Source: Pedobacter borealis DSM 19626
GTDB lineage: Bacteria; Bacteroidota; Bacteroidia; Sphingobacteriales; Sphingobacteriaceae
Reading direction: 5' to 3'
Assembly (NCBI RefSeq): GCF_000708285.2
Contig: NZ_JAUG01000032.1
Coordinates: 1 to 64,000 of the forward strand
Length of the DNA: 64,000 nt
Below the pieces are notes generated by a model. The model saw nothing but the letters and a program-made list of their open reading frames with translations. It was not told the origin of the DNA and made no database searches. The first letter of the stretch is position 1. Every line of letters starts with the position of its first letter. Shown in pieces: positions 1 through 8,241 of this stretch. Both the position numbers and the translations under genes were made by a program.

Positions 1-944
1 AAAAAAGCGGCCTGCACGTATTGGCAGTCCATAAAATACAAAGCGACGGGGGTTGGGATTATATAAGTATCGATCAGCAGCACAACAATCTTTTTGTTTC
101 TCATGGTAATCAGGTAAATATATTAAATAAGAACAGTGGCGATTCGGTGGGCGTGATCCATAATACACTTGGTGTACATGGAATTGCAATTGCAGGTCCG
201 TTTGGGAAAGGGTACACCACCAATGGCAAAGCAGGTACTTGTACCGTTTTTGATTTGAACAACTTCACTGTGTCAGCGCAAATTAAAGTGGGACAGAACC
301 CTGATGCCACTTTCTTTGATGATTATAGCAAAAAAGTAATCGTATTCAATGGCAGAAGTAGTGATGCCAGTATTATCGATCCACAAACGGATCAGGTTAT
401 CGTAACGATTCCGTTAGGGGGTAAACCCGAAGCGGGCGTGTCAGACGGGAAAGGAAAAGTGTATGTAAATATCGAAGATACCGGAGAAATTGTTTGTTTT
501 GATATGGCCACTTATAAAGTTTTATCCAGGTATAAGCTAAAGGGTGGAGAAGAACCTTCTGGCTTGGCTATCGATCGTATAACATCAAGACTGTTTACGG
601 TTTGTGCCAACAAAGTGATGCTTATTCTGGATGCCAAAACAGGCAAACAGATTGCCTCGTTACCGATTGGCGATAATTGTGACGGTGTAGTTTTCGATCC
701 GGCTGCTAAATTAGCTTACAGCGCCAATGGAGAAGGCAATATAACAGTGGTAAAAGAGGTTTCAGCTAATAAGTTTATTGTACAGGAAACTGTAAAAACA
801 GAAGTAGGAGCAAGAACCATCGCCATTGATTTGACTAGTCATCACCTTTTTCTGCCAACGGCAGCCTTCGAAAAAAGTACAGATGCCAACCAACGTCCAC
901 ATCGTATTCCCGGAAGCTTTAAAATTATAGAAGTAGGTAAGTAG
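1..944 (+). CDS. YncE-like beta-propeller protein, 5' end outside the window
   Basis: The frame is open to the first base of the window, so the true start and probably a signal peptide lie upstream. About 313 residues are visible. They form repeated short beta-strand blades of the YncE/40-residue YVTN type, with phrases such as GWDYISID, KVYVNIEDTGEIVCFD and GLAIDRITSRLFTVCANK recurring at about 40-residue spacing. Family members are periplasmic or exported propellers whose ligand is mostly unknown. The C-terminal end (PGSFKIIEVGK) looks natural and a strong hairpin terminator follows 26 bases later. No motif reveals a ligand. Family assignment is fairly sure; function is not. Confidence 0.8.
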   Translation, partial: KSGLHVLAVHKIQSDGGWDYISIDQQHNNLFVSHGNQVNILNKNSGDSVGVIHNTLGVHGIAIAGPFGKGYTTNGKAGTCTVFDLNNFTVSAQIKVGQNPDATFFDDYSKKVIVFNGRSSDASIIDPQTDQVIVTIPLGGKPEAGVSDGKGKVYVNIEDTGEIVCFDMATYKVLSRYKLKGGEEPSGLAIDRITSRLFTVCANKVMLILDAKTGKQIASLPIGDNCDGVVFDPAAKLAYSANGEGNITVVKEVSANKFIVQETVKTEVGARTIAIDLTSHHLFLPTAAFEKSTDANQRPHRIPGSFKIIEVGK

Positions 945-969
945 AGGTATTTTAGCTTCTATTTTGGAT

Positions 970-1006
970 TGTCGAGATGCATATCGTGGCTTCTCGACAT
1001 TTTTTG
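970..1006 (+). terminator. Rho-independent terminator after the propeller gene
   Basis: Inverted repeat TGTCGAG (970-976) and CTCGACA (993-999) is followed at once by a run of T (1000-1005). It closes the transcript of the beta-propeller gene. Confidence 0.75.
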
Positions 1007-1430
1007 TTTAACCTTAATTAGAGGAATGTCTTAAGACGTTAAATCTTTATACTGAACAATCTAGCGTAAATGAAATCTTATTAATCTATAAATTTATTAT
1101 GAACTTTGCCTTATTTTACAGGACATCTCTTGTAATCATTCCTTTGTCTGGTTTTTTCAAGCCAGATCCGATATTATTTAACAGATACGCAGAACAAAAT
1201 TCATTTGGAAAGAAATGAGCAGGCATGGTATTGATAAAGGAAAAACAAACCATTAAACAGTAGGAGGATAGCATATTAGAATTTTACAAGCTAAACTATA
1301 TAAAAACGGGGAAACGCAAATGTATCTCCCCTGGATTAAATCATCGAAACAGGTCTTCAATTGGCGTTGGCACCTGAATCAATTTACCACTTAACAAAAA
1401 TGGCAGTCTGAGCCTGTCGAAGGCCTTATT

Positions 1431-1477
1431 TGTAGCCTCCAACTCCCCTCCTTATTTTGGAGGGGTTGGGGGCTACA
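1431..1477. repeat. Long imperfect palindrome (REP-like)
   Basis: TGTAGCCTCCAACTCCCCTCC-like left arm pairs with GGAGGGGTTGGGGGCTACA on the right across a 7-base loop, giving about 20 bp of stem. It is preceded at 1408-1423 by CTGAGCCTGTCGAAGG, the core shared with other extragenic repeats of this window (8.1, 17.6, 37.0 kb). Probably an extragenic repetitive element rather than a terminator, since no T run follows. Confidence 0.55.
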
Positions 1478-1845
1478 ATTAGTTTGTACATTTTTTATTT
1501 GAAAACGAACGTTCATACCGCTGTAGGTGCTGCAGCCCCGTTATTCACTCCAATCTTTTTATTGCAAATTTACCGCAACCAGCAGCAAGAATAGGGGGGA
1601 TTACGCTTCTGCAATAAAAAGGATTTCCGTTGCTACCGGGTTTATTGGTGAATGGGGCTGTGGTTCTTGCCCAATAACCCACCTTGTTGAATAAATTATA
1701 TGTAGCCAGAATATACTTATAATATACCATTTTGGCTGCGGATAAATAAATATCTACAGCCAAAATAATGCATTTAGTATGTGTTTTGGCTGTGGATAAA
1801 TATGGTTTTTGCTTCAATAAATTTTCTCGATCCACTGTACTATAT

Positions 1846-2030
1846 AATATAAATCGCGGGTGCGGTAATATAAATCGCGGGTGCAATAATATAAATCGCG
1901 GGCGCGGTAATATAAATCGCGGGTGCGGTAATATAAATCGCGGGTGCAATAATATAAATCGCGGGTGCGGTAATACAAATCGCGGGTGTAATAATATAAA
2001 TTGCGGGTAGGATAATATAATAGTTGGGTC
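1846..2030. repeat. 21-bp tandem repeat array, about 8.8 units
   Basis: Units start at 1846, 1867, 1888, 1909, 1930, 1951, 1972 and 1993, with a decayed ninth at 2014. Each has the core AATATAAATCGCGGGTGC followed by a variable triplet, in order GGT, AAT, GGT, GGT, AAT, GGT, AAT, GAT. The first six units therefore form two copies of a 63-bp higher-order period. Later units carry more substitutions. The 21-bp length keeps several frames open on both strands, which creates artefactual repeat peptides. Confidence 0.9.
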
Positions 2031-2423
2031 GATTTAATAAACTGGGGCATTTGTAGTGTGCAAAACGAATTGTGACAAATATCTAAAACAAAATGTGATA
2101 AATTAATAATTTCAAATGTTGATAAAACATGCGATGACAGGGTATTTAAGTTTCGAAGATCGACTCTAGTTGCAATTTGAAAAAAACAATCCTAATAAGT
2201 TTCCTGCTTTCTGTCATCTATATTTTATTACAGACTTTTTCACGATTTTAAAATTTAAAGGGAACTTGCTAGATTAGGCATAAATTAACGATCGATGAAT
2301 ACGCCCAAGCAAAGTCTTAAACAAAATCGGCCTGGTTATCTACCGAAACTATTTTAAAGGGATCAGCTGATGAGAAAATCAGTTTAGTTATTTCTTAACG
2401 AATAACAACCAGACTTATCATGG

Positions 2424-2468
2424 AAAACCACCAAAATTGGGGAAGAACCACTTTAGCCAAAATATGCA
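2424..2468 (+). repeat. 45-bp interspersed repeat, copy 1
   Basis: Shares AAAACCACCAAAA, TGGGGAAGAACCAC and AAATATGCA in the same order and overall length with 5112-5156. An inverted partial copy is at 4889-4917. It lies about 190 bases before the first JAB-lipoprotein gene. Confidence 0.6.
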
Positions 2469-2656
2469 CATGAACGCATCACTAATTGCAGCGGTATCTT
2501 TCGCCAGAAGGTAAAGCAGAAAGGCGGGCCCGTAGAGGATGCCAGAATTATATAAGAGACTTACAATTGGGATTGCAATACGTATACAAAAATTATATAT
2601 TTATCGAATGCTATTATTGTAATTAATCATTCATTAACCTCTAATCATTTGAAAAA

Positions 2657-4183
2657 GTGCAAAACAAAAAATCTAAAACGCTACGGCAGTTGGGCATTTC
2701 ATGCCTGATCCTGCTACTCTTTAATGGATCCTGTAAGAAAGATCAAAAAGCAGAACTCCAAAGCCTTAGTCTCAATGAGCTGAAAAGCTGGTATGCTAAA
2801 GAGATACAGGTCAATAAAGCCAGCATGTTTGCGGGCTATGCACCGAATTGGGAAAATAGCTTCACCAGTTCAGTAGATGGCTACACTGTTACCGAGGTGA
2901 GTTTCAGTAACCCGAACAAGGTTGCTATGATGACCCGAACAAATGCTGGTGGTGACGCTGAAAAAGACAGGGCTGCTGATGCAGCTCAAGTAAAACTCAT
3001 TTTTTTTAACCAACCGGGCTCCGCTACCGTATATGCTGCCTATATGATGCTGCGTGGTGAAGGAAATCAGGATATTGCCAATGTTCACTACAAAGACTTT
3101 GGGCAATACAGCGGTGTGCTGAACTACTTTAATATCGATGGCTCGTTCCAGAACGGTTATACAATCAGTTCAGGAAAAATTGCGCAAACCTTGACCAGGT
3201 CGGTCTTAACGGCCGACCAACTATTGAGCCTTAAAGAACGTAAACCTTTCGTAGGGAACGGCCCTGGGGATCGGGTGATGCTTTATGATTCCAACACAAA
3301 CTGCGATGTAACTGTTTACGATTACTACTACGAAACTTGTGTCTATATCGTGGGCTATCCAGAGCTGGGAACTGTTTGTTCCTACCAGTTTGCTTATTCC
3401 GTTCCGGTCATTACCTGTTATGGCAGTGGTGGTGGCGGTTCCGGCGGCGATGGTGGGTACAGCGGTGGAGGCAGCGGCGGCGGTTCAGGTGGCGGTAGCA
3501 CACCTACCACACCAACTCCTGATCCTTACAACCTATGCGACAGGCTATCAAAAGTGAACGAAGTTGCGAGTAATACCTCATTTGCAGCCAAAAATACGGA
3601 CGCGAGAATGGGTACATCTGCAACCGGATATGAATATGGATATGAGCAGAAACTTACATCAGTAGGAGGCAGTACGTATAAAGATATTTCAATACGGACT
3701 GATCAGAGTACTAACTCATTCAATTCCTATTTTAGCTGGAATTCAACAAGTGGATATACGATAGGCGATGTACATTCGCATCCACTGGGGTCTGCACCTT
3801 CACCAGCCGACGTTTTTGGAATGGTAAAAAACCTGAACAGTACCCAGCTTCAGAATGCAGGAACGAGTGATATCGATTTCTATAAAAGGAACGTTTCTAT
3901 TACCGTGCTCACTGCTGGAGGGAATTATGTCGTTACCGTAAAGGACTGGAGTTTGCTTACTGCAGCTTACAATACTTACTTAAATGATATAAATGCTTAC
4001 AATACGAACTACGCAACTTTAATGTCCCAACCAGGTGGAAGCGAAAAGGCTCTTCTGGGTTTATTAGGCAATGCAATAAACTTATATAAATCTAACAGTG
4101 ATGGCACCAATACAAAGCCGTTGGTGTTAGGGTCAAATGGAGAAGTTAGCAATTTTAATTGCAATCCGGGATCAATAGAATAA
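2657..4183 (+). CDS. Lipoprotein with C-terminal JAB/JAMM-like metalloprotease domain
   Basis: 508 residues from a GTG start; no earlier in-frame ATG exists. Residues 1-26 are a lipoprotein signal peptide with lipobox LFNGSC, so the product is expected at a membrane facing the periplasm or cell surface. Residues about 27-254 are an unrecognised beta-rich domain ending in a Cys/Tyr-rich part. A Gly/Ser linker with a Pro/Thr tail (about 255-290) joins it to the C-terminal domain. That domain contains Glu326/Glu330 in YEYGYEQKL and HSHPLGSAPSPAD (His373, His375, Ser382, Asp385), the JAMM pattern of a zinc metalloprotease, although the spacing from the second His to Ser is one residue shorter than in RadC. 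The partner gene starts 24 bases downstream. A paralogue lies inverted at 6630-7829. Substrate unknown; JAB assignment rests on the motif only. Confidence 0.75.
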   Translation: MQNKKSKTLRQLGISCLILLLFNGSCKKDQKAELQSLSLNELKSWYAKEIQVNKASMFAGYAPNWENSFTSSVDGYTVTEVSFSNPNKVAMMTRTNAGGDAEKDRAADAAQVKLIFFNQPGSATVYAAYMMLRGEGNQDIANVHYKDFGQYSGVLNYFNIDGSFQNGYTISSGKIAQTLTRSVLTADQLLSLKERKPFVGNGPGDRVMLYDSNTNCDVTVYDYYYETCVYIVGYPELGTVCSYQFAYSVPVITCYGSGGGGSGGDGGYSGGGSGGGSGGGSTPTTPTPDPYNLCDRLSKVNEVASNTSFAAKNTDARMGTSATGYEYGYEQKLTSVGGSTYKDISIRTDQSTNSFNSYFSWNSTSGYTIGDVHSHPLGSAPSPADVFGMVKNLNSTQLQNAGTSDIDFYKRNVSITVLTAGGNYVVTVKDWSLLTAAYNTYLNDINAYNTNYATLMSQPGGSEKALLGLLGNAINLYKSNSDGTNTKPLVLGSNGEVSNFNCNPGSIE

Positions 4184-4207
4184 TTTTTTACCTTAAAAAA
4201 GACAAAC

Positions 4208-4747
4208 ATGAAAATAATACTAGTTGCAGCACTGATAAACTGCTGTGTCCTGTTTCAGCAGGATGAGCCATTAAGCAAAGTAGCCAATGTTGAGCTCCCT
4301 CAGAAGTCCTTGCGCATGAACAAGGCTAGCCTACCTGCAAAGGCGAAAGGTAGGTTTAAATCAACCCTTGCCATATCGAAATATGAACACGTTTATGAGG
4401 TGGATAATGTATTGTTGGCTTTTGCTGATTATAATGAGGCCAAGGATGACTTTAAGGGACTTGAAGACAGAAAGACCGAATGGCTCGGGGGAATGAGCGA
4501 GTTGGGGTTAAAAGCGAATGTTGACAAAGCTGAAATTATCAAGGTCAACAATACAAGGTTCCTGATTATGGGATTAAAGAACGGTGATGAATATTACTGT
4601 TCATTTATCTCTGATAAAAAAGGTTCCAGGGGCATATCCGGTAGTATTCAATATAAGGCCGAGGATAAGGACAAGGCAGAAAAAATATTGAGTGACTTCC
4701 TCAAACGCATCAGTTTTAAAGCGCCTTCCTTATCAAGAGATAATTAA
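4208..4747 (+). CDS. Exported partner of the JAB lipoprotein, unknown function
   Basis: 179 residues. The N-terminus (MKIILVAALINCCVLFQQ) looks like a short signal peptide; Cys12 or Cys13 could also be a lipidation site. The rest is a soluble alpha/beta domain without recognised motifs. It is clearly homologous to the product at 6085-6606: shared elements include VLLAFADYN against VVLAYDDY, GMSELGLK against GMMGELNLK, and KAEKILSDFLKRISFK against TADRILSDFMQNIAFK. It follows the JAB-lipoprotein gene by 24 bases and is closed by a terminator, so the two form an operon. Conserved pairing suggests inhibitor, immunity, chaperone or substrate, which is inference. Confidence 0.75.
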   Translation: MKIILVAALINCCVLFQQDEPLSKVANVELPQKSLRMNKASLPAKAKGRFKSTLAISKYEHVYEVDNVLLAFADYNEAKDDFKGLEDRKTEWLGGMSELGLKANVDKAEIIKVNNTRFLIMGLKNGDEYYCSFISDKKGSRGISGSIQYKAEDKDKAEKILSDFLKRISFKAPSLSRDN

Positions 4748-4788
4748 GTTTCTAAAGAAACAAATCAGTTAAAATAGTAGCATAGATT

Positions 4789-4819
4789 GGCCCTGTAGAA
4801 AAATCTACCGGGCCTTTTC
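4789..4819 (+). terminator. Terminator of the first JAB module
   Basis: GGCCCTGTAGA pairs with TCTACCGGGCC across an A-rich loop and is followed by TTTTCT. It ends the two-gene transcript 2657-4747. Confidence 0.75.
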
Positions 4820-4888
4820 TGCTTGTAGGATTAACCCAGATTAGAAATCTTTAAATTAGGGATCTGGAGGAGAGTGGGTATTTCGGCG

Positions 4889-4917
4889 AAAATGGTTCTT
4901 CCTCACTTTTGGTGGTC
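4889..4917 (-). repeat. Interspersed repeat, inverted partial copy
   Basis: Read on the minus strand it gives GACCACCAAAAGTGAGGAAG followed by AACCATTTT, matching the first half of the 45-bp repeats at 2424-2468 and 5112-5156. Together with 5112-5156 it forms an inverted pair about 200 bases apart. Confidence 0.55.
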
Positions 4918-5111
4918 AGTATTTTGTTTAATTTCACAACAGACCTCTTCTAATAACGCCTGAATCCTCTAATTGACGTTCATGACTATTAGTAATATGT
5001 TCTTCTTGGGTTAAAAAGGAATTGTCATCTAATCATTGTATGACAAATAACTGTGTTGGGTGCATTACAGCCGATATTTTTTATTAGATTCATTCAAATA
5101 TTCAGCGACTA

Positions 5112-5156
5112 AAAACCACCAAAAGTGGGGAAGAACCACCATTAGTGAAATATGCA
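5112..5156 (+). repeat. 45-bp interspersed repeat, copy 2
   Basis: AAAACCACCAAAAGTGGGG, then AAGAACCACC and AAATATGCA, equal in length and order to 2424-2468. The surrounding 4820-5388 segment holds no credible gene. Confidence 0.6.
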
Positions 5157-5439
5157 ATCTAGGGTACCCTCAAATAAAAAGCGTGGCTTGTACATTTTGT
5201 TTCTATAAAGATAGTTGAATTAAGCTCTGTTTAAACTTAATTTGTCTGTCGAGATGTTTGCAATACTAAGACAGTCGATCTATAAATAAAAAATTGAAGC
5301 GAGGCAGGTATTTAATTATTTATTATAAGCCCAGGCATACTGGTGAAAGTCTAGCATCACTTCGGTTTTCCGACGTTGGTTGCAGTGACCTGGGCGCATA
5401 TTTAACTTTTTTTCAAAATGCAACCAACGAAAAATCAAA

Positions 5440-5856
5440 TTGCTTAAGCTTAGCTATCAAGCACTCCAACGGCCCTTAGATGTAAGTAAGGCTAAGTTTT
5501 CTTTTAAATTTTTAAAATGGATCGGCTGCGAACCATTGACAAAGCACGAAAACAAACATTACATCTTATTTGTGAACGAAAAACAGCATGTATTTTCCTG
5601 GTACAAAATCCAAGAGTTTGGAAAAGCTGGTAATTGTTTACAACAAATAACGGGTTTAGCACAGGCCTGTAATGCTTATGAAATAGTGCTTTTAAAGTAT
5701 TGCAACAAAAAAGAGATTACTATAGATGCTGCTGATGAACTCTTTATAAACATTTGTTTTAATGCCTGTGAAAAAGTGAAGATTGATATTATAGATTATA
5801 TAATCTGCAATCCAAAAACATATTTGAGTTATAGGAAAAAATGCCTTAATGATTAA
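5440..5856 (+). CDS. RadC-like JAB-domain relic lacking the metal site
   Basis: 138 residues if the TTG at 5440 is used. The frame is open only from 5389 and contains no ATG at all, so the 5' end may be lost. Residues about 40-70 (YILFVNEKQHVFSWYKIQEF, then GKAGN) resemble the RadC segment with LLN...V.GW.KIS.GG..GT. Residues 88-136 (YEIVLLKYCNKKEITI, FNACEKVKIDIIDYIICNP, YLSYRKK) resemble the RadC tail (IILVHNHPSG, LT..A....I.LLDHIII, YYSF). The HNHPSG...PS..D metal-binding loop is missing. It is followed by its own terminator (5863-5893). A degenerate or repurposed RadC-family protein is my best reading. It sits between two JAB-motif lipoprotein modules. Confidence 0.5.
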   Translation: MLKLSYQALQRPLDVSKAKFSFKFLKWIGCEPLTKHENKHYILFVNEKQHVFSWYKIQEFGKAGNCLQQITGLAQACNAYEIVLLKYCNKKEITIDAADELFINICFNACEKVKIDIIDYIICNPKTYLSYRKKCLND

Positions 5857-5862
5857 AAATAA

Positions 5863-5893
5863 AAAGGTTGCTTCAAAATGTGAGGCAACCTTT
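5863..5893 (+). terminator. Terminator after the RadC-like gene
   Basis: AAAGGTTGC (5863-5871) pairs with GCAACCTTT (5885-5893). It lies 7 bases after the stop codon, supporting that the 5440-5856 frame is, or was, a real gene. Confidence 0.7.
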
Positions 5894-6084
5894 ATTATGT
5901 TTGTAAATTAATTCTTGTTAAAATGATTAATAGGAAGATATGGAAACAGAACTCTATTTCAAATATTATCAATTAAATTAGTTCATTAAAGTTTAGTCTT
6001 TTGGGCGATTATTGTTTCATTATCTACATAAATTTAGGCTCTTGGCGATTTGATGTTTTTACTTAGGCAGTAAATTAATAAAGA

Positions 6085-6606
6085 TTATTTTTTAAAGGCT
6101 ATATTTTGCATGAAATCACTCAAAATTCTATCCGCAGTTTTTTTGTCGGATTTCTTGAAAAGAATTTTAGCAATTATAGCTTTTTTATACTTAGGATCAG
6201 AAATTACTGTATAAAGATATTCATCATTAGAAAGCGTTTGCCAAACAAAATATTGTCTATTATTTATTTGTGTAATTTCTGACTTTACAATATCGTTTTT
6301 AAGATTTAATTCCCCCATCATTCCTTCCATTTCACCTTTTATCTGGATTAGGGTTTTTGTCTCTCCTTTTGGAAGGATATAATCATCATAGGCTAACACT
6401 ACATTTTTTATTTTATAAATATTTTTTTTTGCATTAATATAGTTTTCACCTTTAAAATTCTTTTTAATGTAGGTTGATGCTTCTGATTTTACTAGTTTTT
6501 TTGCATTTTCTGGGATTTTAACTGTTATCGAATTATTTGGTAGATCTTGCGACTGTATCAGTGTTAGAAAATATACAACTGTGGATATTATAAGGCTTGT
6601 TTTCAT
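6085..6606 (-). CDS. Exported partner of the second JAB lipoprotein
   Basis: 173 residues from the ATG at 6606. The frame extends to 6645, but the internal start begins a proper signal peptide (MKTSLIISTVVYFLTLIQSQ) and leaves a 23-base gap to the preceding gene, almost the same spacing as in the paralogous module (24 bases). The mature domain matches the product of 4208-4747 through its C-terminal 110 residues (VVLAYDDY, GMMGELNLK, YTVISD, ADRILSDFMQNIAFK). The Asn/Lys-rich N-terminal part differs more. Function unknown; the conserved order lipoprotein then partner argues for joint action. Confidence 0.75.
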   Translation of the reverse strand: MKTSLIISTVVYFLTLIQSQDLPNNSITVKIPENAKKLVKSEASTYIKKNFKGENYINAKKNIYKIKNVVLAYDDYILPKGETKTLIQIKGEMEGMMGELNLKNDIVKSEITQINNRQYFVWQTLSNDEYLYTVISDPKYKKAIIAKILFKKSDKKTADRILSDFMQNIAFKK

Positions 6607-6629
6607 GTTATGAGGTTTTTGAATTGAGT

Positions 6630-7829
6630 TTAATATTCTGGACATATTTTAAAAGCTGGTAAATCATCAGCCCCTCTTTCCCGTGGTTCATATTTTCCGG
6701 CACTATTTTCTTTGTAAAGATTGATGGCATTACCTAATTTTTTTAATAAGGCATTTTCTGTGCCCCCGCCCTCCGCCGCAAGCTTCGCGTAATCTCTATT
6801 ATAAGCGTCCATGTTTGCAGTGTATTGTGCGTACGCTGTTTTTAATACTGTCCAGTCCTTTACAGTTGCAATATATTTTTCGGAACCGCTTACTACAGTA
6901 ATCGAGACATTATTCTTATAAAAGTCGATTCCAGTATCTGAGCTTTCAACGGTAGTCAGATTTTTAATCATACCAAATATATCAGCTGGAGATGGTGCAC
7001 TGCCGGTTGGATGCGAATGTGTATCACCGATTGTATATCCTGTGGTCGCATTCCATGTGAACTTCATAGTGAATTTATTTGTGCTGCCATCAGTTCTAAC
7101 AGGAATATTCATATAAGAATTTGTTGAACCGAATGACTGGACTTTCTGTTCGTAACCATATTCGTCACCAGTTGCAAGCGTACTGTAAATTACTTCTTTG
7201 TTTTTATTTATTAGAACTGTGTCTTTCATCATATCCCTAATTTTCAGCTTCTGAATACATGGATCAACAACCCGTTCAAAGCCAACATCGCCATCGCAAA
7301 GCTGTTCAGTCGGTTCATACTGCTGTCCTGGTGGTTGGTAATTTAGTCCTTTAGAAGTTGCCAGTTGAAAAGCATTATATTGTGCAGTCTGAAAAGCATT
7401 TAATGCATCTTGTTGACTCTCATACCGCGAACTCACAACTTCATTAAAACTTGCTACGATTATATCATTAACCTCATATAAAACTTCTATAGGTAATCCT
7501 GATAAATAACCTTCCATATGTGGCACAATATAATAGCAGTTTACTTTAGGCGGGGCAGCTAAGATTATTTTGTCAGTTTTATGTAAGCTATTGATAGTTG
7601 CAATTTTATCTGCTCCCTTTAGTTCTTTTTTTCTGTCTACAGAAATCTTTACCATTTTAGGCAAAAGTTCTGCCTCTCTTCTGCAAGAACTTATTACTAG
7701 CAAAGTAAAACAAAAAATAAAACTGAGCCTGTTTAAAAAATAATTTTGGGATGGTGGAGGTAAATTTAGTCGTTTTTTCAATACTAAGTAAGCCATGTCT
7801 CTGGCTTTGATAGGCGTTAATTTTTTCAT
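6630..7829 (-). CDS. Second JAB/JAMM-like lipoprotein, paralogue
   Basis: 399 residues. The signal peptide core FIFCFTLLVISSC ends in a lipobox Cys near residue 49, so either the N-terminus is unusually long or a later non-ATG start is used. The region to about residue 220 is unlike the N-terminal domain of the 2657-4183 paralogue and has no Gly/Ser linker. The C-terminal 180 residues are closely related: DEYGYEQKV, GYTIGDTHSHPTGSAPSPAD (metal ligands His271, His273 and the following Ser/Asp), KNNVSITVVSG, VKDWTVLKTAY and LGNAINLYKENS. The shared module is therefore the JAB domain, attached to different exported N-termini. Transcribed with its partner at 6085-6606, in opposite orientation to the first module. 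Confidence 0.75.
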   Translation of the reverse strand: MKKLTPIKARDMAYLVLKKRLNLPPPSQNYFLNRLSFIFCFTLLVISSCRREAELLPKMVKISVDRKKELKGADKIATINSLHKTDKIILAAPPKVNCYYIVPHMEGYLSGLPIEVLYEVNDIIVASFNEVVSSRYESQQDALNAFQTAQYNAFQLATSKGLNYQPPGQQYEPTEQLCDGDVGFERVVDPCIQKLKIRDMMKDTVLINKNKEVIYSTLATGDEYGYEQKVQSFGSTNSYMNIPVRTDGSTNKFTMKFTWNATTGYTIGDTHSHPTGSAPSPADIFGMIKNLTTVESSDTGIDFYKNNVSITVVSGSEKYIATVKDWTVLKTAYAQYTANMDAYNRDYAKLAAEGGGTENALLKKLGNAINLYKENSAGKYEPRERGADDLPAFKICPEY

Positions 7830-8053
7830 CGTTAATTTAAATTTTTAAAAGTGAGAGGAATGATGTGGCAAACATACAGCAATAGAACTGTTACTTAAAA
7901 TGAAATTATTGAATTTTACTCGAAGCTATGTAAATGACGTGTATATAACGCGAGAACCACCTATAGTTTTAGTTTTTTTTACATGTACTTTGTTTTAGCA
8001 CAAGATTTCAATTGACTTAATCTAAATGATGATTACGAATTTACTCAATAAAA

Positions 8054-8206
8054 AAGAGGTTGTATCATAAATATAGATTTGTCATCCTGAGCCTGTCGAA
8101 GGGCCTGTTAAATACGCTTTGAGGTGTTTCGACAGGCTCTCCGTAGGAGTCCTTTGGACAACATGACAGCATTTGAAGTGAAATCGTCTTTATGATACAA
8201 TCTCTT
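8054..8206. repeat. 153-bp element with terminal inverted repeats
   Basis: Left end AAGAGGTTGTATCATAAA (8054-8071) and right end TTTATGATACAATCTCTT (8189-8206) are inverted repeats with one mismatch. The interior contains GTCATCCTGAGCCTGTCGAA and GACAGGCTCTCCGTAGGAG. A second element with the same ends lies in the opposite sense at 36991-37124. No coding capacity; MITE-like or REP-like. Confidence 0.7.
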
Positions 8207-8241
8207 AATCAAACAGTTATAGGGAACTGTTAAAAATATAC

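Larger units (their letters stand above)
1007..2656. other. Long non-coding stretch with repeats
   Basis: About 1.65 kb without a credible gene. It holds a palindrome (1431-1477), an array of 21-bp repeats (1846-2030) and one copy of a 45-bp interspersed repeat (2424-2468), annotated separately. Open frames exist across the array only because the repeat unit is a multiple of three and lacks stops. The part 1520-1690 is less AT-rich and could be the remnant of something, but I do not recognise it. Confidence 0.6.

Noticed and set aside
1545-2050. Open frames on both strands encoding NINRGCG- or PRFILPH-type repeat proteins
   Set aside because: The 21-bp unit lacks stops in several frames, so repeat peptides appear on both strands; no start signals or family support.
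2657-4747. Classical polymorphic toxin with immunity gene
   Set aside because: No Rhs, PAAR, LXG or other delivery domain is seen; the lipoprotein signal points to membrane anchoring. Kept only as one possible reading.
5294-5479. 61-residue frame upstream of the RadC-like relic
   Set aside because: Amino-acid content looks random, it overlaps the better-supported frame in another phase, and it has no recognisable domain.
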